DNA from: Dehalococcoidia bacterium
GTDB taxonomy: Bacteria > Chloroflexota > Dehalococcoidia > GIF9 > AB-539-J10
Direction of reading: 5' to 3'
DNA: 6,291 nucleotides
Assembly: GCA_030603485.1 (NCBI GenBank)
Contig: JAUVXS010000101.1
Span: 1 to 6,291 of the forward strand
The notes below the pieces were generated by a model. That model worked only from the letters and a program-made list of their open reading frames with translations, ran no database searches and was not told the DNA's origin. A program made the position numbers and the translations under genes. Positions 1 to 4,881 of this stretch are shown here, one piece after another; the first letter of the stretch is position 1; every line of letters starts with the position of its first letter.

Positions 1-144
1 GGCGTTCAGATCACAGGAATTGTGTGGTTCACTCCTTCGTTAATTCTTGTGCTGGCGCTGGCTGTTGGCATCGCGGCTTTCGCCACGCTGCGGGCCGCGG
101 TTCGTCTGTTTCGAAGGGAATCCATAGTTGTCCAGTGGCGATAA
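1..144 (+). CDS. C-terminal end of a membrane protein, probably ABC-2 type transporter permease (partial)
   Basis: Frame 1 is open from the first base to TAA at 142-144, giving the last 47 residues of a protein whose start lies outside the window. The piece holds one hydrophobic helix (about residues 10-30, with the run LILVLALAVGIAAFATL) followed by a short basic tail with Phe-Arg-Arg-Glu-Ser. A last membrane helix followed by a cytoplasmic FxRRE-type tail is typical of ABC-2 exporter permeases, which move drugs, lipids or polysaccharides with a separate ATPase. The fragment is too short for a firm family call; another polytopic membrane protein remains possible. It is more GC-rich than the DNA that follows, and it ends close to broken gene remnants, so it may be the last gene of the flanking chromosome. 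Confidence 0.55.
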   Translation, partial: GVQITGIVWFTPSLILVLALAVGIAAFATLRAAVRLFRRESIVVQWR

Positions 145-226
145 TCCTGGGAAGTGAACATTCTAGCGTAATGTGCAACTTTCCAGTCGCTTTAATCTCT
201 AAGGGATAAATTCGACTTCAATCTGG

Positions 227-258
227 CTTAAGCCCTTTTCCCTTCTTTAAGGCTTAAG
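227..258. repeat. Inverted repeat CTTAAGCC / GGCTTAAG
   Basis: Arms at 227-234 and 251-258 are perfect 8-base complements around a 16-base pyrimidine-rich spacer. The left arm is also part of the palindrome GGCTTAAGCC at 225-234, so GGCTTAAG occurs twice in direct orientation as well. It overlaps the radC stop codon. It lies between the convergent permease and radC ends and could act as a weak bidirectional terminator. There is no clean T-run directly after the stem, so this is only a suggestion. Confidence 0.35.
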
Positions 259-383
259 AAATCCGAGTTATATTCCTCAATGAGCCCGGCATCGGCAAAG
301 CTGAAGTATCTATTCTCGCCTATTATGATGTGGTCTAAGACCTTAATCTGAGTTCTTATTCTAGTCGAAAGTCTGGAGGATGG
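228..383 (-). pseudogene. radC: radC-like gene, C-terminal remnant
   Basis: Read on the minus strand, the segment from about 347 down to the TAA at 230-228 encodes a recognisable RadC C-terminus, with VLDHIIIGENRYFSF followed by ADAGLIEEYN. This is the end of the JAB/MPN-type RadC domain. Only about 40 residues match. The metal-binding HxH and SxxD part of the domain is absent, and the open frame stops at an in-frame TAG at 386-384 with no start codon, so the gene is decayed. Residues between 348 and 383 fit RadC less well, so the break may lie near 347. RadC proteins were first linked to DNA repair, but their role is disputed and they are common on mobile elements. The remnant converges on the permease end at 144. 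Confidence 0.75.
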
Positions 384-536
384 CTAACTGAAGGGGACTG
401 GGAAATCTATCGGTATGAAGAAGTAAATGGAGACTCGTACATAGTATGGTTCTAGTTCAAAAGCAGCAATAATTCTGGTTGGCAGAAATATATGAGTCCG
501 TCTGGACAAACAATAATGATGAGCTATCAGGCTTGA
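375..536 (+). pseudogene. Unrecognised gene, C-terminal remnant interrupted by TAG
   Basis: A plus-strand frame reads GGWLTEGDWEIYRY, then a stretch ending SYIVWF, meets TAG at 453-455, and continues in the same frame as FKSSNNSGWQKYMSPSGQ to a TGA at 534-536. Both halves have a protein-like mix of aromatic, charged and glycine residues, and no frame shift is needed to join them. This suggests a single gene end with one nonsense change, for example CAG to TAG. No start codon or Shine-Dalgarno sequence is visible, and the left border abuts the radC remnant. The family is not recognised. The open frame formally begins at 339 after a TAA, but the part before about 375 overlaps radC antisense and looks non-coding. 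A chance open frame cannot be excluded. Confidence 0.3.
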
Positions 537-543
537 ATTTAAT

Positions 544-572
544 TTGACGAAGGGTTAGCGAAGTGATAAAAT
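544..572 (+). promoter_or_regulatory. Sigma70-type promoter for the glycyl radical enzyme gene
   Basis: TTGACG at 544-549 and TAAAAT at 567-572 are separated by exactly 17 bases. Each box differs from consensus at one position. The predicted start of transcription is near 579, leaving a leader of roughly 125 to 180 bases before the candidate start codons of the downstream gene. No operator was recognised; the leader (573-703) shows no convincing gene or riboswitch. Confidence 0.55.
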
Positions 573-703
573 TAAAGCGCAATGGCTGGGCCAAGAATAT
601 CCGAATTGTATAAATACATGGCTCTTCTTTAAGCAGCAAAACGCTTGGGTATGCACCCGGCAAAGCTTCGTCGACGACGTAGAGGGATCTCCTTGACCCA
701 TGG

Positions 704-3142
704 TTGAAAGGCTGCATAGGATTTTATGCAGAGAAGCAAAAAAGGGAAAGGCACGTTAATGAAAAGGAAGGGGGGTACTTTTCAATCGCAGAATTAGGAA
801 ACTCAATCAGTAGAAAACCAGCAATGTTTGAAAATGTGCTCACGATGAAGCCAACACGAAGGATTGAAAGCATCCGGGAAGCTTATTTTCAGATTAAGCC
901 CACAGCCTCAATTGAAAGAGCACGTATCGAAACGCGGGTGATGAAAGAGACAGAAGGAGAGTTTGAGGTAACACGCAGAGCGAAAGTGTTTGCTGCATTG
1001 GTAAGGGAGATGCCAATTCACATCTTCCGCAATCAACTACTTGTAGGCTGCACCAGTGTTAGGCCACGCTGTGTTAACATTACCCCCACAGTATTTGCAC
1101 AAGCCGCAAGGAGAGAAGCTGCACAGTCTGGGTTATTGGGAATGAGGGAGGATATCCCTGCTGCTAAACTCAGTGATGATGAGGTAAGAGAGCTAGAGGC
1201 AATGATGCCATACTGGCGATCACAGGGAAGAATTAATAACTCCTCTCATTATGGCCATAATATCCATGGACATGAGCAAGTACTAAAAAAGGGTTTTCTA
1301 GGAATAAAAAAGGGCGCTGAGGATAGGCTAGCCAGACTTGATCTTGGTAACCCTGAAGACATTTCAAAGATTCCTTTCCTCAAAGGTGTTATTCTAGCCA
1401 TGGAAGCAGCAGCTGAATTTGGAAAAAGATTTGCCTCTTTGGCCAGGGAATTAGCAGATAAAGAAAAAATTTGCGAGAGAAAAGAAGAGTTATTGAGAAT
1501 AGCTAAAGTATGCGATTGGGTGCCAGCAAATCCAGCGAGAACGTTCCACGAAGCACTACAATCGTATTATTTCTCCTACTTGCTGCTATTCTGGGAGGCA
1601 CTCCCTAATGACGGCTTTACTGAAGGTAGGATGGACCAATATTTATATCCATATTATCAAAGTGATATGAAGGAAGGGCGAATAACCAAAGAGGAAGCTC
1701 AGGAGTTAATCGACTGCTATTTCCTGAGCGTAAACTATGAAACCGGATGTAGTCGCATAACCGTTGGGGGTATCAAGGCTAACGGAAATGATGCCACCAA
1801 CGATTTATCGTACATGTTTATTGAAGCCATGATGCATACGAGGCTAGCAATTCCTTGGCTCAGTGTGCTGGTCCATCATCAAATGGCTGATGATTTATTA
1901 ATAAAAGCCTGTCAGCTCTCCTCACTTGGAACCGGTCACCCCCACTTCATTAATAATGATGTAATGGTGCTTCAAGCTCTTGCGCGGGGCAGTAGTGGCG
2001 GACCGGCAGTCACTTTAGAGGATGCCAGAAACGCCTCTCCACAGGGGTGCGGTGAACTAGTAATACCCGGCAAGGACAGTGGCTATCTTTTCTTCCGCAT
2101 GCCTAATCTTGCTGCTTGTATGGAATTCGTATTAACTAATGGTTCTAGACGGTCCGGTCTACATGATCCGGTTTGGTACAAACCGTTTACGGGAATCGAG
2201 ACAGGTGATCCTAGGCAATTCAAGTCCTTTGAAGAGGTACAGGAGGCGTTTCATAAACAAGTGACCTGGATGAGAGAAAACATCCAGATAGATGGCACAA
2301 ACAGAGAACGGAACATAGTTAAATTCACTCCTACTGTATATGAATCGGCATTGATAAATGACTGCATTGAAAAGGGAATGTGCAGAGAAGCAGGAGGAGC
2401 TCACTACAACTTTAACAATGGTGGAGCAGAGCTAGGTACAACTGACGCAGGTGACTCCTTGACCGCTATCAGGAAACTGGTTTTTGACGATAAAAAAATT
2501 ACTATGGCTGAACTGTGCGATGCCCTAGATCACAATTTTGAGGGTTATGACGATATCCGTAAGATATGCCTAGAGGCACCCAAGTTTGGGAATGATGATG
2601 ATTATGCCGATGAGCAGGTAGCTTGGGTGATTCATGAGTGGGCATCAGAGTTTAACAAGCTAACGAATCTGCGAGGTGGTTCCGGTGGGTGTGGAGCGTC
2701 TTCCATGGGGATGTATATACCAGAGGGTACGGTTGTGGGAGCACTTCCTTCAGGGAGACTAGCTGGGGTACCGCTAGCAGATGGTGCCTCACCTAGCCCC
2801 GGTAAGGATATCAATGGCGTGACAGCGGTTTTAAAGTCTCTTGGCAAAGTTGACAACATCGAGGTACTGGGCTCATTGGTACTTAATATTAGAATAGATC
2901 CAACCGCTTGCAATGATGGGGATGTTAGTAGATTGGCTAGCTTGATAAGGTCTTTCATAGATCAAAAACTATACCATCTTAATAATAACGTGGTTTCTAC
3001 GGAAATATTGAAAGCTGCCCAGGAGGAACCCGAGAAATATAGAGATCTTATGGTAAAGGTGGCTGGATACAATGTCTTTTTTACTCAATTAAATAAACCC
3101 ATCCAGGATAGCATAATCGCCAGGACAACGCATAGACTATGA
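704..3142 (+). CDS. Glycyl radical enzyme (pyruvate formate-lyase superfamily, eliminase/decarboxylase-like)
   Basis: This cytoplasmic enzyme uses a backbone glycyl radical to make a cysteine thiyl radical that attacks its substrate. The 812-residue frame from TTG 704 shows the PFL-like domain from about residue 50 (TRRIESIREAY, ERARIETRVMKETEGE, EGRMDQYLYPYY). The active-site loop is PQGCGELVIPGKDSGY, with Cys449 and Glu451, and the C-terminal radical motif is VAGYNVFF with Gly788, followed by QDSIIART. Pyruvate formate-lyase has Cys-Cys here; Cys-x-Glu marks the glycerol/propanediol dehydratase, choline lyase, hydroxyproline dehydratase and arylacetate decarboxylase side. The usual GCVE is GCGE here, so I do not name a substrate. 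No radical SAM activase is in the window. The first 47 residues precede the conserved region; ATG 824, ATG 845, or ATG 759 after a shift are alternative starts. The gene is more AT-rich than the recombinase module. Family call very sure, substrate unknown. Confidence 0.95.
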   Translation: MKGCIGFYAEKQKRERHVNEKEGGYFSIAELGNSISRKPAMFENVLTMKPTRRIESIREAYFQIKPTASIERARIETRVMKETEGEFEVTRRAKVFAALVREMPIHIFRNQLLVGCTSVRPRCVNITPTVFAQAARREAAQSGLLGMREDIPAAKLSDDEVRELEAMMPYWRSQGRINNSSHYGHNIHGHEQVLKKGFLGIKKGAEDRLARLDLGNPEDISKIPFLKGVILAMEAAAEFGKRFASLARELADKEKICERKEELLRIAKVCDWVPANPARTFHEALQSYYFSYLLLFWEALPNDGFTEGRMDQYLYPYYQSDMKEGRITKEEAQELIDCYFLSVNYETGCSRITVGGIKANGNDATNDLSYMFIEAMMHTRLAIPWLSVLVHHQMADDLLIKACQLSSLGTGHPHFINNDVMVLQALARGSSGGPAVTLEDARNASPQGCGELVIPGKDSGYLFFRMPNLAACMEFVLTNGSRRSGLHDPVWYKPFTGIETGDPRQFKSFEEVQEAFHKQVTWMRENIQIDGTNRERNIVKFTPTVYESALINDCIEKGMCREAGGAHYNFNNGGAELGTTDAGDSLTAIRKLVFDDKKITMAELCDALDHNFEGYDDIRKICLEAPKFGNDDDYADEQVAWVIHEWASEFNKLTNLRGGSGGCGASSMGMYIPEGTVVGALPSGRLAGVPLADGASPSPGKDINGVTAVLKSLGKVDNIEVLGSLVLNIRIDPTACNDGDVSRLASLIRSFIDQKLYHLNNNVVSTEILKAAQEEPEKYRDLMVKVAGYNVFFTQLNKPIQDSIIARTTHRL
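747..775 (+). promoter_or_regulatory. Shine-Dalgarno, out-of-frame ATG and G6 run at the enzyme start
   Basis: AAAGG at 747-751 lies 7 bases before ATG 759, the best ribosome-binding arrangement near the start of the glycyl radical enzyme gene. In its own frame ATG 759 gives only 12 codons before TAG at 795-797. Six G residues at 770-775 follow. One extra G, or a -1 ribosomal slip on this run, would place ATG 759 in frame and give a product beginning MKRKG and continuing into GYFSIAELGN. TTG 704 has only a weakly placed AGAGGG (681-686), and ATG 824 and 845 have no clear Shine-Dalgarno sequence. Confidence 0.4.
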
Positions 3143-3145
3143 TAA

Positions 3146-3174
3146 TTGACAGAATCTAGATATGTTTGTAGAAC
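3146..3174 (+). promoter_or_regulatory. Possible promoter behind the glycyl radical enzyme gene
   Basis: A perfect TTGACA at 3146-3151 is followed after 17 bases by TAGAAC at 3169-3174, a four-of-six match to the -10 box. It would transcribe the degenerate frame at 3191-3553. Only the -35 box is convincing. Confidence 0.3.
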
Positions 3175-3192
3175 TTCAGGATGTACCTGAAG
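3174..3192. repeat. Hairpin CTTCAGG-ATGTA-CCTGAAG
   Basis: Two perfect 7-base arms (3174-3180 and 3186-3192) flank a 5-base loop, 31 bases after the stop codon of the glycyl radical enzyme. It could stabilise the 3' end of that transcript. No T-run follows, so it is not a standard intrinsic terminator. Confidence 0.35.
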
Positions 3193-3553
3193 AATTGACG
3201 TTATTCTGACGTTAAGGTGTTCGGGAGGGCCGGGACATACGGGGACCGTACGAACAAAACAGGGTTCTGGTGATTGGCACAAAGGTTCTATTTTATACGT
3301 AAAGAGACTGTTTGGTACATCTGGCCTAGAATTAGAAGTTAGCGGAATGACTAGTGATGATTTTTTTGATGAGGCACAGAATGCACCTAAGCTTAGAACT
3401 GCACAAAAACTTGCTTTGTGACTTATTAACTCTTGGTATATCTTGAACGCCGCACAAGAAACTATTGATAATTCCTTAGATGAAGGTGCTTTGCCATCAG
3501 GCTGTCAAGCCATTCTTAGAAGAATGATTAGCATATATGCTAAAAGCCTATAA
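3191..3553 (+). pseudogene. Unrecognised degenerate coding region interrupted by TGA
   Basis: Frame 2 is open from 3191, has TGA at 3419-3421, and stays open in the same frame to TAA 3551-3553. The part before the stop includes HKGSILYVKRLFGTSGLELE and MTSDDFFDEAQNAPKLRTAQ. The part after it includes LINSWYILNAAQETIDN and RRMISIYAKSL. The composition is that of a soluble helical protein and runs smoothly across the TGA, as expected if an arginine CGA had become TGA. No plausible start codon or Shine-Dalgarno sequence precedes the first half; the only internal ATG is at 3347. A GC-rich patch at about 3213-3265 may mark the left break. A 15-codon frame from ATG 3162 (MFVELQDVPEELTLF) in another phase may be a further scrap. 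The family is not recognised. Confidence 0.35.
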
Positions 3554-3558
3554 TCCAT
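3548..3558. repeat. Direct repeat CTATAATCCAT, left copy
   Basis: The 11-base sequence CTATAATCCAT occurs here and again at 3845-3855. The copies sit exactly at the two outer ends of the small minus-strand gene pair: the left copy contains the stop codon of the 30-codon gene and the right copy contains the start codon of the 72-codon gene. Matches of this length are expected by chance in a window this size, so only the placement is notable. Confidence 0.3.
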
Positions 3559-3640
3559 AGCTGACAAGCAGACGATCCCGTAGATTGTCGGCCTGATGCT
3601 CAAGTAACTGAATCTCACGTAGTTCCAAGTAGCTCTTCAA
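3548..3640 (-). CDS. Small protein, 30 residues, translationally coupled
   Basis: A minus-strand frame starts at TTG 3640-3638 and ends at TAG 3550-3548. Its product reads KSYLELREIQLLEHQADNL after the start and ends RDRLLVSYGL: a Leu/Glu/Arg-rich sequence that should form one amphipathic helix. The TTG overlaps the TGA of the upstream 72-codon gene as TTGA. GGTGA lies 6 bases before the TTG, so coupled translation is plausible. An in-frame stop sits just upstream, which excludes a longer form in this frame. Its end overlaps by 6 bases the end of the degenerate plus-strand frame that stops at 3553. It could also be the frameshifted tail of the 72-codon gene. No family is recognised. Confidence 0.4.
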   Translation of the reverse strand: MKSYLELREIQLLEHQADNLRDRLLVSYGL

Positions 3641-3855
3641 TGTTCGTCACCAATGCCGTCATTTGCTTCTGCCTCGTTCTTGTCCCTCTGGGACGGATCA
3701 ACCGGGCAGTCCGACTTATCGGAACATTCGCGGTGCTGGCCATGCCCACGCACAAGAGATGCCGCCAAGATATGAGCCAGAATAGTCAGTCCCTTGGTCC
3801 GAATCTCGGCGTGGGCGTCCACTTGTTTTTTTCCTGGCATATTGCTATAATCCAT
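3637..3855 (-). CDS. Small hydrophilic protein, 72 residues, divergent from the recombinase operon
   Basis: The minus-strand frame begins at ATG 3855-3853 (or the second ATG, at 3840-3838) and ends at TGA 3639-3637. The N-terminal half has an Ala/Leu-rich amphipathic helix (AEIRTKGLTILAHILAAS); the C-terminal half is very polar, rich in Asp, Glu and Lys. Nearly the same interval is open on the plus strand, but that product is hydrophobic and Cys-rich and looks like an antisense shadow, so I prefer the minus strand. No strong Shine-Dalgarno precedes either ATG. The gene faces away from the helix-turn-helix/recombinase pair across 161 bases. That position suits a regulator or accessory factor of the element, but no known family is recognised. 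Confidence 0.5.
   Translation of the reverse strand: MDYSNMPGKKQVDAHAEIRTKGLTILAHILAASLVRGHGQHRECSDKSDCPVDPSQRDKNEAEANDGIGDEH
3845..3855. repeat. Direct repeat CTATAATCCAT, right copy
   Basis: This is the partner of the copy at 3548-3558; it overlaps the first codons of the 72-codon minus-strand gene. Confidence 0.3.
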
Positions 3856-4016
3856 TAGAGAGACATGAAAACCACATCAATATCAATGTATGGCATACTC
3901 AGTTATATCAGGCGCAAATCATTTAGTCTATGTAATAGAGTACACATAAAGGACATATAATAGGTGTGCTACTTCACTTGACTATAACATATGCATAGAG
4001 TCGGGAGAGGACAAAA
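3856..4016. promoter_or_regulatory. Divergent AT-rich intergenic region
   Basis: This 161-base gap separates the minus-strand small genes from the plus-strand helix-turn-helix/recombinase operon and should hold both promoters. An exact TATAAT lies at 3956-3961 on the plus strand, but no good -35 box is found 16 to 18 bases before it. A small odd palindrome, GTATG-G-CATAC, at 3888-3898 could be half of an operator. GGGAGAGG at 4003-4010 is a good Shine-Dalgarno sequence, 6 bases before ATG 4017. No coding frame of note is present. Confidence 0.4.
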
Positions 4017-4859
4017 ATGTCACCACGTGAAAAAAAACCACCGATAAAACCAGAGAAGCGTCAGGAATGGCTGGCGAGATGCGAAGGCGGAGAGTCACCT
4101 CCTAAAATAGCAGCCGCGGATGGAGTCGACCCGCGAACCGTGAGGAAGCACATCGAAATCGCCAAGCAGGAAAAGGAGCGCAAAGAGGCACGGGCGAGTG
4201 TGCTACGCAGTGCCCTGGAGCGTCATTACGCTGATCTATGCCGTTATGCGGAAAGGCTGGGTGGACAGTTCTCCGCGGGACATTTCACTGGGTCCGACGT
4301 CAGTGTGACTCCTGCCGTCCAGTACGAAGAACAACTGGCTACCGCGCTACGCCAGCACATACCTAGATCGCCTATATGGGGTTTGCTGAATCAGCAAACC
4401 AAACTGCGTGCCAGCGAAGTTCAACTCACCAAGGAAATCGAGAGGAGGGTAGAAGAAAGCGTCGCTTCCGACCCGCATTTGCTGACCGCACTTACTGGCG
4501 AAGAAAACGGAGTTATCCCTGGACTCATTGTCGCTCTATCAGCTCAGGCGCAGCAGTGGATCCAAGGCTGGTCCAGCTTGAATGTGGAGGATAACCTCAA
4601 AGCCAAGCCAGCCGAAAGCGGTTTTGTGGATTTAAGCTACGGCGCCTACAATATGGGAGTGGTCAAAGAAGAACACGTCGAGCTCGTGCGAACGGTGATT
4701 CTTGATTGGACAGTGCGCATCAAAGAATGGGATGTCTTCCATGGTCTGGAGAAGGACTTGCGCGACCTTGAGCGCGTGGGAAAAAACCTAAGGGATGAGA
4801 TAGCCGCCATCGCATTGCGGCGAGTGGTCCCCGGGCGCTGCCGCTATTGCCCGCTATGA
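4017..4859 (+). CDS. Helix-turn-helix protein with C-terminal CxxC, recombinase-associated
   Basis: The product has 280 residues and starts at ATG 4017 behind a good Shine-Dalgarno sequence. Residues 1-20 are basic. Residues about 25-48 (ESPPKIAAADGVDPRTVRKH) form a helix-turn-helix of the resolvase/transposase type, with the pattern of a first helix, Gly-Val turn, and recognition helix. A charged, probably coiled segment rich in Lys, Glu and Arg follows at about 45-82, then a longer alpha-helical region without a recognised domain. The protein ends GRCRYCPL, with Cys275 and Cys278 as a possible half zinc site. The stop is 22 bases before the serine recombinase start, so both are probably one transcript. 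Inferred role: DNA-binding regulator or accessory factor of the element. No signal peptide or membrane helix is seen. Function not established. Confidence 0.85.
   Translation: MSPREKKPPIKPEKRQEWLARCEGGESPPKIAAADGVDPRTVRKHIEIAKQEKERKEARASVLRSALERHYADLCRYAERLGGQFSAGHFTGSDVSVTPAVQYEEQLATALRQHIPRSPIWGLLNQQTKLRASEVQLTKEIERRVEESVASDPHLLTALTGEENGVIPGLIVALSAQAQQWIQGWSSLNVEDNLKAKPAESGFVDLSYGAYNMGVVKEEHVELVRTVILDWTVRIKEWDVFHGLEKDLRDLERVGKNLRDEIAAIALRRVVPGRCRYCPL
4380..4400. repeat. 21-bp near-perfect palindrome inside the helix-turn-helix gene
   Basis: GGTTTGCTGA at 4380-4389 and TCAGCAAACC at 4391-4400 are perfect 10-base complements around a single A at 4390. It lies within codons for about residues 121-128 (WGLLNQQT). 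A perfect palindrome of this length is rare by chance in a 6-kb window. Symmetry suits a dimer-binding site or a recombination-related site; it could also form a cruciform or an mRNA structure. Confidence 0.6.
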
Positions 4860-4881
4860 GAACGGAAAGTGGGGGTGAATA

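Noticed and set aside
24..209. 61-codon plus-strand open frame
   Set aside because: It overlaps the permease end in another phase and its product is low-quality, rich in Ser, Gly and His; the frame 1 permease reading is far more protein-like.
667..677. TTCGTCGACGA shared with 5005-5015 in the recombinase gene
   Set aside because: An 11-base match is expected by chance in this window, and flanking bases do not extend it.
457..717. 86-codon minus-strand open frame
   Set aside because: No recognisable domain or Shine-Dalgarno; it runs antisense through the putative promoter and leader of the glycyl radical gene and into its start.
2159..2404. Minus-strand open frame within the glycyl radical gene (and another at 2632-2958)
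   Set aside because: Antisense shadows of a strongly conserved coding sequence.
3085..3282. 65-codon minus-strand open frame
   Set aside because: Overlaps the end of the glycyl radical gene, and the product has no recognisable features.
3640..3858. 72-codon plus-strand open frame
   Set aside because: Exact antisense register of the small minus-strand gene; its hydrophobic, Cys-rich composition looks like a mirror product.
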